Assembly: GCF_008632125.1 (NCBI RefSeq)
Contig: NZ_VWRN01000022.1
Coordinates: 117,030-181,029, forward strand
DNA from: Cupriavidus cauae
GTDB taxonomy: Bacteria > Pseudomonadota > Gammaproteobacteria > Burkholderiales > Burkholderiaceae
Length of the DNA stretch: 64,000 bases
Reading direction: 5' to 3'
A program made the position numbers and the translations under genes. The notes beneath the pieces are model-generated. The model had not been told where the DNA came from. It worked only from the letters and a program-made list of their open reading frames with translations, and searched no databases. Of the stretch, positions 16,636 to 26,715 are shown in pieces (position 1 is the first letter of the stretch; every line of letters begins with the position of its first letter).

Positions 16636-18852
16636 CTACCGTGTCGCCGGCGCCGCGGGCGGCGCGTCCTGCGCTGCCGCCGCGGCACGCTGCACGTCCT
16701 CGCGCAGCGCGGCGAATTCCTTCTCGAAGTCCAGGGTGCGACGCTGGGTCGACATTGCCATCAGCACGTGGCTGCCGGCGGCGCGTGGCACGCCATCGTC
16801 CGGCGCGGCATCCTGGGCCGCATTCGGCTGCGCATCCTTGACCCAGACCCACACGCGGCGCTCGCGGATATAGAGCATCGCGAACACGCCCAGCACCAGC
16901 AGCAGGCAGCCAAGATACACGATGTTCTTGCCAGGCGCACGGGTCATCTGGAACACGCTGGCCTTGACCTCCTGGAAGTCGTCCAGCTGCAGGAACACCG
17001 GCGCGACGTAGAAGAAACTGTCCGACAGCGCGTTGATCGCCTGCTGCAGGAAGGCACCGCTCTGCGCGCTGTTGGCGACCACCGGCAGGTCGGCGCGTTC
17101 GCGCGCGAGCTGCCACAGCTCCCACATCGAGCCGTTCAGGATCTTCAGCAGCACGTCGGCGGCCTTCTGCTGTTCGGCCTGCGGCACCGAGCGCTCGAGG
17201 AAGGCCGCGATCGCGGCGAAGCCGCCCGGCGGCGCATCGGCATCGTGCCGCGCCGCACCGGCGAACAGGTCCAGTGCGCGGCGCGCGCTCTCGGCCAACT
17301 GCGCCCGCACCTCGGCCTTGTCGTCGCCCGGCATCGACGCCAGCGCGAAACGGCGGGCGGCCTCGCCGCGCAGTGCGCTGTCCTGCAGCGCCGCGCGCAG
17401 CCGCATCCAGTCGGCCACGCTGCCCTGCTCGTCGGCCGGAATGCGCAGATAGCGGAACGGCTCGTTCGGCGTTTCGCGCGTGCCGGCGAGGAACACCGAC
17501 TGGCCGTCGAGCTGGACCGGCACCATGTAGTTGTGGAATTCACGTGCCTGGCCGTTGCGGTCGCGCAGCTTGTACTGCACCGATGGGCCGACATTGCGCA
17601 GCTGCTTCTCGCGCTCGGGATTGGCGGCCGCGCCCAGGCGCGCCTCGATGCGCTCGTTCAGCGGGCGCGTCGCCACGCCGCGCGCATCGGCCTTGCCCGA
17701 GGCATCGGTCACGTTCTCGATGTTCATCAGCCGGAAGTCGCTGAACTCGACCGCCAGCCCCTGCGCATCGACCGCGGTGCCGGTGCCCTGCAGCGGCGCG
17801 CTGTTGCCGACCGTGCCGGCAAACGGGAAGGACTTCGCCGAGCTGCCCTGCATCGGATAGCCGACGAACTTGAGCCGCGAGCCGCCGTCCTCGAAGCTGG
17901 ACTGGTAGATCGCGATGCCGTCGACGATCAGCGGCTCGTTGACCTTGATGGTGGCGGCGGTCTGCTTGCCGGTGGCGCGGTCCGTGACGACCACGTCCGA
18001 GGCGAACAGCTTCGGCATGCCGGTCGAGTAATGCTCGATGATGAATTTCTTCAGCGTCAGCGTGAACGGCAGGTCCTGCACCAGCGCGCCGTCGGCAACG
18101 TTCAGGATCGCGGTCGACACGGTCGCGCCCTCGGGTACGAAGGCGTTGCCGCGAAAGCCCGGGTTGCTGCTGGAGAGCCGGTGCTGCGGCGGAATCTCGT
18201 TGATCACCGCGTTGCCGCGGATCGGCGTCTTGCCGCCGAACCACATCTGCGCGCGGATCAGCATGTCGCCATCGAGCAGCCCGCCGATGCAGATCACCAC
18301 GATCGCCGCGTGCGCGAGGATATAGCCGAGCTTGTTGGCCGCGCCGGCCTTGGCCGCCAGCAGCGTGGCGCCGTCGTGCTCGACCTGGCGCACGCGATAG
18401 CCACGGTTGGCCAGCAGCGCGCCCAGGCGCTGCACCGCGCCGGCGCGCGACGGCGCGGCATCGAACTCGACGCGGTGGTGGAAGGCGCGCAGGCTGCGCT
18501 CGCGCACATGGTCCTTCCACGAGCGCATGTCGGCCACCATCTTCGGCGCATTGCGGACCAGGCACAGCGAGGTCGACACCACCAGGAAGGCCAGGATCAG
18601 CAGGAACCACCACGAGCCGTAGACCTTCTGCAGCGATAGCGCGTGGAACAGCTCGGCCCAGAACGGGCCGAACTGGTTCACGTAGTTGGCGTACGGCTCG
18701 TTCTGCTTGAGCACGGTGCCGATCACGCTGGCGATCGCGATCACCGACAGCAGCGCGATCGCAAAGCGCATCGACGAGACCAGCTCGACGGTATCGCGCA
18801 GCAGGCGGTGGGGGGTCTTCAGGCGCAGGCCCGAAGTGGAAGCGGTCGGCAT
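16636..18852 (-). CDS. resB: Cytochrome c biogenesis protein ResB (Ccs1)
   Basis: Partner of CcsB in system II haem export and attachment. 738 residues from the ATG at 18852. Transmembrane helices lie in the N-terminal part (MRFAIALLSVIAIASVIGTVL and WWFLLILAFLVVSTSLCLV regions), with another at about residue 160 (LGYILAHAAIVVICIGGLL). A large periplasmic domain follows, and a last helix (NIVYLGCLLLVLGVFAMLYI) lies near the C-terminus. Length is normal for proteobacterial ResB. It is middle gene of the c4-resB-ccsB operon. No strong Shine-Dalgarno precedes the chosen ATG, so the start is less certain. Confidence 0.94.
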   Translation of the reverse strand: MPTASTSGLRLKTPHRLLRDTVELVSSMRFAIALLSVIAIASVIGTVLKQNEPYANYVNQFGPFWAELFHALSLQKVYGSWWFLLILAFLVVSTSLCLVRNAPKMVADMRSWKDHVRERSLRAFHHRVEFDAAPSRAGAVQRLGALLANRGYRVRQVEHDGATLLAAKAGAANKLGYILAHAAIVVICIGGLLDGDMLIRAQMWFGGKTPIRGNAVINEIPPQHRLSSSNPGFRGNAFVPEGATVSTAILNVADGALVQDLPFTLTLKKFIIEHYSTGMPKLFASDVVVTDRATGKQTAATIKVNEPLIVDGIAIYQSSFEDGGSRLKFVGYPMQGSSAKSFPFAGTVGNSAPLQGTGTAVDAQGLAVEFSDFRLMNIENVTDASGKADARGVATRPLNERIEARLGAAANPEREKQLRNVGPSVQYKLRDRNGQAREFHNYMVPVQLDGQSVFLAGTRETPNEPFRYLRIPADEQGSVADWMRLRAALQDSALRGEAARRFALASMPGDDKAEVRAQLAESARRALDLFAGAARHDADAPPGGFAAIAAFLERSVPQAEQQKAADVLLKILNGSMWELWQLARERADLPVVANSAQSGAFLQQAINALSDSFFYVAPVFLQLDDFQEVKASVFQMTRAPGKNIVYLGCLLLVLGVFAMLYIRERRVWVWVKDAQPNAAQDAAPDDGVPRAAGSHVLMAMSTQRRTLDFEKEFAALREDVQRAAAAAQDAPPAAPATR

Positions 18853-18999
18853 GGCAGGAAAGGCTGAAGGCGCGGGGCGCAAAAGACAAAGAGGGAGGCG
18901 CGCTGACGCGGGCCACCCTCTTCGATTATCGCCGGTCCGGTTGGTTGCGCCCCCGCACCGCGCCGGCGAGGGCCGGCCGGCCCGGGGCTACCGGTGAGC

Positions 19000-19659
19000 T
19001 TAGCGCAGGCCGGCGACGTAGTCCGCCACCGCCTTGATCTCGGCATCGGACATCCGCGCCGCGACCTCGGCCATCACCGCGTTGTTCTTGCGGCCGCCCT
19101 GGCGGAAGGCCACCAGCTGGGCCTCGGTGTACTCGGAGAACTGGCCGCCGATGCGCGGATACTGCGCCGGGATGCCGGCGCCGGCCGGCCCATGGCAGGC
19201 CGCGCAGGCGGGAACGCCCTTGTTGGCGATGCCGGCGCGGTAGATCTTCTGGCCCAGCTCGATCGTGTCCTTGTTCTTCGCGCTGGCGGGCTTGAGCGTC
19301 TGGCGGGCCAGGTAGGCGCCGACGTCGCGCATTTCCTGGGCGGTCAACTGCGAGGCGATCGGCGTCATGATCGGGTTGTTGCGCACCTTGGCCTTGAAGT
19401 CGGCCAGCTGCTTGTCGCTGTATTCGGGATGCTGCGCGGCCAGCTTCGGATTGACCGCGGCGCCGCTGTTGCCGTTGGCGCCGTGGCAGCTCAGACAGGC
19501 GGGAACATTGCGATCCGGCGCGCCCTGCGTGTAGAGGGTCTCGCCCTTGGCCGGGTCCGCCTTGACGGCGGCTTGCTCGGCGGCCGAGGCCAGACCCGTG
19601 AAGGCCGTTGCCGGCAAGGCCAGTGCTACGACAGCCACAAGTTTCGCAATGCCATTCAT
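19000..19659 (-). CDS. Dihaem cytochrome c4
   Basis: Periplasmic electron carrier with two class I c domains. 219 residues with a Sec signal peptide cleaved near ASA (about residue 27). Haem motifs are CLSCH (55-59) and CAACH (152-156), and the axial-methionine segments NNPIMTPIAS and NNAVMAEVAA are visible. The ATG at 19659 is chosen over an in-frame GTG two codons earlier because AAGG lies seven bases upstream of the ATG but would touch the GTG. It is first gene of the operon with resB and ccsB, which mature it. Confidence 0.96.
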   Translation of the reverse strand: MNGIAKLVAVVALALPATAFTGLASAAEQAAVKADPAKGETLYTQGAPDRNVPACLSCHGANGNSGAAVNPKLAAQHPEYSDKQLADFKAKVRNNPIMTPIASQLTAQEMRDVGAYLARQTLKPASAKNKDTIELGQKIYRAGIANKGVPACAACHGPAGAGIPAQYPRIGGQFSEYTEAQLVAFRQGGRKNNAVMAEVAARMSDAEIKAVADYVAGLR

Positions 19660-19863
19660 TCGCACACCTTGTCTGAATTGTTTTGAATTCGCTATCGCGT
19701 GCCGGTCAGCCTCCGGCCTGCGGTGAGGACGCGCATTGGGGCGAAAAGACGGGACAGACCCGTTGGCAGACCACTGCCGGCCGGCAATATCAGGTCATGC
19801 CGGCCGCCAACAAGGCCAAAAGAACGTCGAACGCCACCCGGCCGGGAGGCCGTTAACCGCGGT

Positions 19864-19873
19864 ATTGTACAAT
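19864..19873. promoter_or_regulatory. Palindromic candidate divergent -10 (cytochrome c4 / engB)
   Basis: The perfect palindrome ATTGTACAAT supplies a TACAAT -10-like hexamer on both strands, in an AT-rich pocket of an otherwise GC-rich 280-base divergent region. It lies 66 bases ahead of the engB ATG. No clear -35 on either side. Confidence 0.4.
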
Positions 19874-19939
19874 AAATCGCTTCTCGGATAGACGCTTGGC
19901 GCACTCCCGCGCGGGCCTCCCCGACCCTGCCTCTCCCTC

Positions 19940-20731
19940 ATGTCTCTCCTACACCAGGCCCGCTTCTTCACCACCGTCAACCATCTGCGCGACCTGCCGG
20001 CCACCGCCGTGCCCGAGGTCGCCTTTGCCGGACGGTCCAATGCGGGCAAGTCGACCGCCATCAACGTGCTGTGCAACCAGAAGCGGCTGGCGTTCTCGTC
20101 CAAGACCCCCGGCCGCACGCAGCACATCAATTTCTTTGCAGTGGCGCCGGTCAAGGCACCCGATCCGCTGGCCTTCCTGGTCGACCTGCCGGGCTACGGC
20201 TACGCACAGGTGTCGGGCTCGGCCAAGTACCACTGGCAATCGCTGCTGAGCGACTACGTGCAGGCCCGGCAGCAGTTGGCCGGGCTGGTGATCATGATGG
20301 ATGCGCGCCGGCCCTTCACCGATCTCGATTGCCAGATGGTCGAGTGGTTTCTGCCCACCGGCAAGCCGATCCATGTGCTGCTGACCAAGGCGGACAAGCT
20401 AACCAGCAGCGAGAATGCGCTGGCGCTGCGCGAGACGCGCCGCGTGCTGGCGGACTATGCATCCCAGCTGGAGAACCCGCCCTTGCTGACCGCGCAGTTG
20501 TTCTCGAGCCTGAAGCGCCGCGGCATCGAGGAGGCGCAGCGCCATATCGCCGGATGGCTGGGGCTGCCCGAGGCGCAGCCTGCCGCGGCGCCGGCGACCA
20601 ACGATGCACCGGCGGCCGCTGCATCGCCAACGGACGATGCAGCGCCGGAGGCCGCCGGCGACGACGCGCCGGACAGCACGCCTCCCGGCGAGTCCGACCG
20701 CAAGCCGGGCGGCGACGGCACCCCGTCGTAA
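19940..20731 (+). CDS. engB: Ribosome biogenesis GTP-binding protein EngB (YsxC/YihA)
   Basis: Essential GTPase for large-subunit ribosome assembly. G motifs: GRSNAGKST (31-39), the switch PGRT (57-60), DLPGYG (82-87) and TKAD (149-152). The GTPase core ends near residue 212 ([10 protein letters not shown]). The remaining ~50 residues are an Ala/Asp/Pro-rich acidic tail not needed by the family, giving 263 residues against a usual ~200-220. Divergent from cytochrome c4. Confidence 0.96.
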   Translation: MSLLHQARFFTTVNHLRDLPATAVPEVAFAGRSNAGKSTAINVLCNQKRLAFSSKTPGRTQHINFFAVAPVKAPDPLAFLVDLPGYGYAQVSGSAKYHWQSLLSDYVQARQQLAGLVIMMDARRPFTDLDCQMVEWFLPTGKPIHVLLTKADKLTSSENALALRETRRVLADYASQLENPPLLTAQLFSSLKRRGIEEAQRHIAGWLGLPEAQPAAAPATNDAPAAAASPTDDAAPEAAGDDAPDSTPPGESDRKPGGDGTPS

Positions 20732-20742
20732 GCGAGCGCGCA

Positions 20743-20771
20743 AAAAAAACCCCGCTGCAAGCAACGGGGGG
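20743..20771. terminator. Stem-loop after engB, possible terminator
   Basis: An A-run then CCCCGCTGC and GCAACGGGG pair around a short loop, just after the engB stop. The T-run is only on the minus strand, where no gene needs ending, so its role for engB is doubtful. It may simply be a 3' stabilising hairpin. Confidence 0.4.
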
Positions 20772-20815
20772 GAATATTCCCGCCGCGAGGCGGGTACCCG
20801 CTCAGGGAGGAGTAG

Positions 20816-22021
<1,206 letters not shown>

Positions 22022-22031
22022 TCCCTCGCGC

Positions 22032-23354
22032 ATGCAGCTGCTCGGTTTTTCCGCCAGCCAGGTCCATCCGCTCGATTCGCTCGAGGCCGCGCGCGCCTTT
22101 CTCGCCGAACAGGCCGCGCCGCGCTTCGTCTGGGTCGACTGCACGCTCGCCGAAGTCAGCGCGGCGCCGTCGGCCTGGCGCGACAACCTGCAGACGCTGA
22201 CCGGCGCACCGGTGCTGGACCTGCATCTGGCCGACGCCACCAATGCCGCGCATCCGTCGTTCTTCGATACGACGCATGCCTACGACATGGTGATCTTCCG
22301 CAAGCTGACGTTCGAGACCAGCCGGCTGATTGCCGAGGCCGGCAGCGAGGGACCGGCGGCGGTGGGCGGCAATGCGAGCGACGCCGGCACGGGTGCCGGC
22401 AACAGTCGCGCGCCGCACAACGGCGGAGCGGACACCGCGGCGCGGACATCGGGGACGTCGGCGGCGACGGGGGCGGCGGGCACCGCCGGTCCCTCCGGCG
22501 CCTCGGCCCCGGCAACAAAGCCGCGCCGCCATCCGCCCGGCTTCCTGCCCGCGCTCGCCCGCATCGACACGCAGCCGGTGACGTTCTTCGTGTTCGACCA
22601 CGTGCTGGCCACCGTGCGGCCCGGGCAGTCGCGCACGATCGAGCAGGTCCGCCAGCGGCTGCTCGAGCTGACGCGCGGGCCTCGGCCCGAGGTCCGCACC
22701 AATGGCGGCACGGCGCTGGTGCACGGCATCCGTCCGCCGACGCGTCCCGAGGACCTGATGCTGCGGCTGCTGAACGCGATGGTCGACCGCTATCTCGAAC
22801 TGCGCGCGCCGCTGACGCGCCAACTCGACCGCTGGCAGCGTGCGCTGCTCAATGCGCGCAGCGGCTTTTCCAGCTGGGAGGGCCTGCTCGATGCGCGCAT
22901 CCAGCTGCGCCGGCTGGAACATCTGTGCGAGGAACAGCGCGACGCGCTGCAGGAATTCCGCGACAGCCTGCTCGACAACACCTACAGCGACCCGGCCGGC
23001 GCCACTGCCAACGATCGCGACGAAGTGCTGCTGGTGCGAATCAACGACGTGATGGAACACATCCTCCGCGTGCTGGCGCATGCGCGGCGCCTCGAGGATT
23101 CGATCGAATCCGCGGTGCAGATCCACTTCTCGGCGGTCGCGCACCGGACCAACCGCACCATGCGGATGCTGACGATGATCACCGCGCTGTTCATGCCGCT
23201 GACGCTGATCACCGGCGTGTTCGGCATGAACTTCGAGCGCATGCCGTGGCTGCAGGAGCCCAGCGGTTTCTGGTGGTCGATCTCGCTGATGGGTGCGGTG
23301 GTGGTGGGAATCGGCGCGATGTGGGCGGTCGGCCGCTGGTTGTGGCGGGAGTGA
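22032..23354 (+). CDS. corA: CorA-family magnesium/divalent cation transporter
   Basis: Pentameric inner-membrane Mg2+ channel. 440 residues. The C-terminus carries two transmembrane helices with the GMN signature between them (GVFGMNFERMP, 398-400) preceded by MLTMITALFMPLTLITGVF. The cytoplasmic helical funnel (e.g. RLLNAMVDRYLELRAPL) is normal. About residues 101-169 are a Gly/Ala/Thr-rich insertion splitting the N-terminal alpha/beta domain; it looks disordered and accounts for the extra length over typical members. Confidence 0.93.
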   Translation: MQLLGFSASQVHPLDSLEAARAFLAEQAAPRFVWVDCTLAEVSAAPSAWRDNLQTLTGAPVLDLHLADATNAAHPSFFDTTHAYDMVIFRKLTFETSRLIAEAGSEGPAAVGGNASDAGTGAGNSRAPHNGGADTAARTSGTSAATGAAGTAGPSGASAPATKPRRHPPGFLPALARIDTQPVTFFVFDHVLATVRPGQSRTIEQVRQRLLELTRGPRPEVRTNGGTALVHGIRPPTRPEDLMLRLLNAMVDRYLELRAPLTRQLDRWQRALLNARSGFSSWEGLLDARIQLRRLEHLCEEQRDALQEFRDSLLDNTYSDPAGATANDRDEVLLVRINDVMEHILRVLAHARRLEDSIESAVQIHFSAVAHRTNRTMRMLTMITALFMPLTLITGVFGMNFERMPWLQEPSGFWWSISLMGAVVVGIGAMWAVGRWLWRE

Positions 23355-23377
23355 TTCGGGGCGGCTGGCCGGCCCCG

Positions 23378-23437
23378 GCTTTGGGCTCAGCTTTGGGCTC
23401 AGCTTTGGGCTCAGCTTTGGGCCCAGCTTTGGGCCCG
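23378..23437. repeat. 12-bp tandem array at the corA-dsbD convergent junction
   Basis: Five units of GCTTTGGGCTCA (the last two with CCCA/CCCG endings), followed by a sixth decayed copy that runs into the dsbD stop codon. Confidence 0.93.
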
Positions 23438-23445
23438 TCTTTGCG

Positions 23446-25482
23446 TCAGGCGCCCGCCGGCCCGAACGCGCGTTCCAGGCTCGCCAGGAAGCGTCCCGCC
23501 GCCTGATAGCCGATCACCCGCACCGGCAGCTCGCGCCCGTCGTCGCCGAACAGGATGATGCCCGGTGGGCCGAACAGGCCGAAGCGCTTCAGCAGGGCCT
23601 TGTCGTCGGCGTTGTTGGCGGTCACGTCGGCCTGCAGCATCACCACGTCGGCCAGCCGCGCCTGCACGCGCGGGTCGCTGAAGGTGAAGCGCTCCATCTC
23701 CTTGCAACTGACGCACCAGTCCGCATAGAAGTCCAGCAGCACCGGCTTGCCGGCGGCGCTGGCCTGCGCGATGCGGGCATCGAGCTCGGCCACCGAGCGG
23801 ATCCGCTCGAAGCGCACCGCCTCGGCCGCCGGCGCACCGTCGCGCACGCCCGCCACCAGATGCGACAGCGGCTGCAGCGGATTGCGGCTGCCCGAGGCGA
23901 GGCCCACCAGCAGGATCGCGCCCGCCAGCGCGGACAGCACGCCGAGCCCCTTGCCCAGCCGCGCCACCGGATGCGGGTCCGCGCCCAGGCCGTCGAAGGC
24001 GCGCAGGAACACCGCGCCGACCAGCAGCAGCGTCGCCCAGCCCAGCATCGACAGCCAGGCTGGCAGCACCGGCCCGATCATCCACAGCGCGACGCCGAGC
24101 AGCAGGAAGCCGAACACGCGCTTGGTCGCCTCCATCCAGCGGCCCGCGCGCGGCAGCAGGTTGCCGGCGCCGACGCCGACCAGCAGCAGCGGCACGCCCA
24201 TGCCGATCGCCATCGAGAACAGCGCGGCGCCGCCGGTCCAGGCGTCGCCACTCTGCGCGATATAGGCCAGCGCACCGGCCAGCGGCGCGGTCACGCAGGG
24301 ACCGACGATCAGCGCCGAGATCGCGCCCATCGCGGCGGCGCCGGCGATCTGGCCGCCGGGGCGGCGATTGGCGGAGTCGGTCAGGCGCGTCTGCCAGCGC
24401 TGCGGCAGTTGCAGTTCGTAGAGGCCGAACATCGACAGGGCCAGCGCGACCATCAGCGCGGCAAACAGCGCCAGCACCCAGGGCTTTTGCAGCGTTGCCG
24501 CCAGCCCTTCGCCGATCAGCCCGGCGGCGACGCCGACCGCGGTGTAGACCACCGCCATGCCGAGCACATAGGCCAGCGACACGACGAAGGCGCGGCCGCG
24601 ATGCAGATGCTCGCCGACCACGATCGACGACAGGATCGGCACCATCGGCAGCACGCAAGGGGTGAAGGTCAGCAGCAGGCCGAGGCCGAAGAACAGCGCG
24701 ACGATCGTCAGCAGGTGGCCGCCGGCGAGCGTCGCGGCGATGCGGCCGCTGTCGTCGATGGCCTTGCCGGGGTCGGCCTGCGCGGCGGCGCTACGGGTTC
24801 CGGTGCCGGCGGGCAGCGGCGTGGCGGCGGCGATGGCGGAGGTGGCGTTGGTTGATGTGGCGTTGGCCGGCGTCGCGTTGGTTGATGTCGCGTTGGCCGG
24901 CGTCGCATTGGAGCGGCCGCCGAGCAGCGCGCCGATGCCGGCGCCGCCAACCTCGTACACGCTCTCCATCGGCGGATAGCACAGGCCCTTGTCGGCGCAG
25001 CCCTGCGAGGTCACGATCAGCGTCCATTTGCCGTCGGCCGGCGCGGACTCGACCGGCACGCGGATCGTCACCGTGTCGCGGTAGGTCTCCATCTCCTTGC
25101 CGAAGGTCTCGTCGAACTTGACCTTGCCGGCGGGCAGGTCGGGCGCGCCGAGCTTGACCTGCGCCGGTTGCGCGGCGAAGGCGAAGCGTTCGCGGTAGAG
25201 GTAGTAGCCCGGCGCGACATCGAAGCGGACCTCGACGGTGCGCGGGTCGATGGTGCGCGCGGCGAAGCGGAAGGCCTGCTCCGGCGGCAGGAAGTCGTCC
25301 TGGTCGGCCGCGCGGGCCGGGCCGGCGCCGAGGCACAGGCAAACGGCGAGCATCGCCAGGGCGATCGCGGCCAGCGATTGCCAGGCTTGCCAGCCTTGCC
25401 AGCTTCGCAGGCCCTGCGAATGCTGCGAGCGCTGAGCGCCCTGCCCCGTGACCATGTCCATCGACCCCAAGCTGCTGCCCAT
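23446..25482 (-). CDS. dsbD: Thiol:disulfide interchange protein DsbD
   Basis: Carries electrons from cytoplasmic thioredoxin to periplasmic thiol reductants. 678 residues. A signal sequence (hydrophobic 36-52) leads to the periplasmic alpha domain with Cys162/Cys168 (SQGCADKGLCYPP). The eight-helix beta domain has paired cysteines in LTFTPCVLPM (Cys276) and VGPCVTAPLAGAL. A C-terminal thioredoxin-like gamma domain has Cys590/Cys593 (YADWCVSCKEM). The ATG at 25482 has AGGA eight bases upstream. The alpha-beta linker (192-216) consists of five 5-residue repeats beginning Asn-Ala-Thr. Confidence 0.96.
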   Translation of the reverse strand: MGSSLGSMDMVTGQGAQRSQHSQGLRSWQGWQAWQSLAAIALAMLAVCLCLGAGPARAADQDDFLPPEQAFRFAARTIDPRTVEVRFDVAPGYYLYRERFAFAAQPAQVKLGAPDLPAGKVKFDETFGKEMETYRDTVTIRVPVESAPADGKWTLIVTSQGCADKGLCYPPMESVYEVGGAGIGALLGGRSNATPANATSTNATPANATSTNATSAIAAATPLPAGTGTRSAAAQADPGKAIDDSGRIAATLAGGHLLTIVALFFGLGLLLTFTPCVLPMVPILSSIVVGEHLHRGRAFVVSLAYVLGMAVVYTAVGVAAGLIGEGLAATLQKPWVLALFAALMVALALSMFGLYELQLPQRWQTRLTDSANRRPGGQIAGAAAMGAISALIVGPCVTAPLAGALAYIAQSGDAWTGGAALFSMAIGMGVPLLLVGVGAGNLLPRAGRWMEATKRVFGFLLLGVALWMIGPVLPAWLSMLGWATLLLVGAVFLRAFDGLGADPHPVARLGKGLGVLSALAGAILLVGLASGSRNPLQPLSHLVAGVRDGAPAAEAVRFERIRSVAELDARIAQASAAGKPVLLDFYADWCVSCKEMERFTFSDPRVQARLADVVMLQADVTANNADDKALLKRFGLFGPPGIILFGDDGRELPVRVIGYQAAGRFLASLERAFGPAGA
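24835..24909. repeat. 15-bp/30-bp coding repeat in the DsbD linker
   Basis: Five 15-bp units coding NATPA/NATST alternately; two full 30-bp copies (24845-24874 and 24875-24904) differ by one base. In frame, between the alpha and beta domains. Confidence 0.9.
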
Positions 25483-25505
25483 CGTCGGTTCCTGCTGTTA
25501 TTCGT

Positions 25506-25622
25506 TATGTCGTTGCGCTGTGTCGTTGCGCTTTGCGTTTGCGCTATGCCGCAGCGCCAGGTCGTTGCGCCATGCGGTTGCACTATGCGGTTGCGCTATA
25601 CGCCTGCGTTATGCGGTTGCCC
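25506..25622. repeat. 13-bp tandem array (9 units) between dsbD and cutA
   Basis: Nine contiguous degenerate 13-bp units, consensus TATGCGGTTGCGC, filling most of the dsbD-cutA gap. Its TATGCGGTT core recurs in the 8-bp array at 10637. Confidence 0.88.
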
Positions 25623-25682
25623 TATCTCTCTACGTTCGGCGGCGTCCCGCCGCGTCTTTCCCTGACCTGTCCTGCGGCCGGC

Positions 25683-26024
25683 TCACGCGCCGCCGTCCGG
25701 CCCTGCCGTCTGCTCGCGTACCCAGTCGAGATAGGCCGGCAGGCCCGCTGCGACCGGCAGCGCGACGATCTCGGGCACATCGTAGGGATGGTGCTGGCGG
25801 ATGACGGCTTCGAGCGCGTCGTAGCGCGCCCGCGTGGTCTTGATCAGCAGCGGCAATTCGCGCGCCGTCTCGACCGCCCCTTGCCACCAGTACTGCGACT
25901 CGCATGCCGGCAAACGGTTCACGCACGCGGCCACCCGGGCCTCCAGCAGCGCGCGGGTCAGCGCGGCGGCACTGTCCTCGTCCGGCAGCGTGGTGATCAC
26001 CACCAATACCTGCGATGCGTCCAT
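25683..26024 (-). CDS. cutA: CutA1 divalent ion tolerance protein
   Basis: Small trimeric PII-like fold protein linked to copper tolerance; its exact role is unresolved. 113 residues from the ATG at 26024. The family signature ITTLPDEDSA, then ARVAACVNRLP (Cys34), YWWQGAVETARELPLLIKTT and HPYDVPEIVALPV are intact. It is followed downstream by dsbD, the usual cutA-dsbD pair in betaproteobacteria. The in-frame start 12 codons earlier is less likely because family homology begins at MDASQVL. Confidence 0.95.
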   Translation of the reverse strand: MDASQVLVVITTLPDEDSAAALTRALLEARVAACVNRLPACESQYWWQGAVETARELPLLIKTTRARYDALEAVIRQHHPYDVPEIVALPVAAGLPAYLDWVREQTAGPDGGA

Positions 26025-26052
26025 CGATATCGCTCCTGCATGACGCCGGCCC

Positions 26053-26084
26053 AAAAACAAAAGAGCCAGGCAATTGCCTGGCTC
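26053..26084 (-). terminator. Terminator of the alpha (rpsM-rplQ) operon
   Basis: An 11-bp perfect inverted repeat GAGCCAGGCAA/TTGCCTGGCTC followed on the minus strand by TTTTGTTTTT, about 70 bases after the rplQ stop. On the plus strand there is no T-run. Confidence 0.93.
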
Positions 26085-26156
26085 GATTGTAAGCGGTTCG
26101 CCAATCCGCGGCGCCCGTGGCGGCCGCCGCGTCGGATCGGCGAAGGGGCGAAGGTC

Positions 26157-26552
26157 TTACTCCGCAGCTTCCTCGGCCGGGGCCTCGGTCACTTCGGGAC
26201 GATCGACCAGCTCGACCAGCGCCATCGGCGCGTTGTCGCCCTGACGGAAGCCGAACTTCAGGATGCGGGTGTAGCCGCCCGGACGGGTGGCGTAGCGCGG
26301 GCCCAGTTCGTTGAACAGCTTGGTGACCATGTCGCGGTCGCGCAGGCGGGCGAAAGCCAGACGGCGGTTGGCGACGGTGTCCTTCTTGGCCAGCGTGATC
26401 AGCGGCTCGACGACCTTGCGCAGTTCCTTGGCCTTCGGCAGCGTGGTCTTGATCAGCTCGTGCTGGAACAGCGAGTTGGACATGTTGCGCAGCATCGCGA
26501 GACGGTGCGACGAGGTGCGGTTCAGTTTCCGCAAACCATGACGGTGACGCAT
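26157..26552 (-). CDS. rplQ: 50S ribosomal protein L17
   Basis: Large-subunit protein near the exit tunnel rim. 131 residues beginning [20 protein letters not shown], with [15 protein letters not shown] typical of L17, and an acidic Ala/Glu-rich C-terminal tail. Last gene of the alpha operon. A 163-base gap separates it from rpoA, wider than elsewhere in the operon, without an obvious promoter. Confidence 0.98.
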   Translation of the reverse strand: MRHRHGLRKLNRTSSHRLAMLRNMSNSLFQHELIKTTLPKAKELRKVVEPLITLAKKDTVANRRLAFARLRDRDMVTKLFNELGPRYATRPGGYTRILKFGFRQGDNAPMALVELVDRPEVTEAPAEEAAE

Positions 26553-26715
26553 GATGATTCCTTTCTAGATCAGTGTTTGACCAGCTCTTCTATCGCCAGC
26601 GCATTCCCGTCGGGAGCGCGCCGGCGCGGGCCGGTAGTCGGTTTGCGCCGACTGGCCATCGCTGGCCGGGCGGCAGGGACTGGCAGCGGACGCCGGCTGG
26701 CGCCCGCCGCGCAGA

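Noticed and set aside
20743..20771. Strong terminator for engB
   Set aside because: The T-run is on the wrong strand for engB, so it was listed only as a low-confidence stem-loop.
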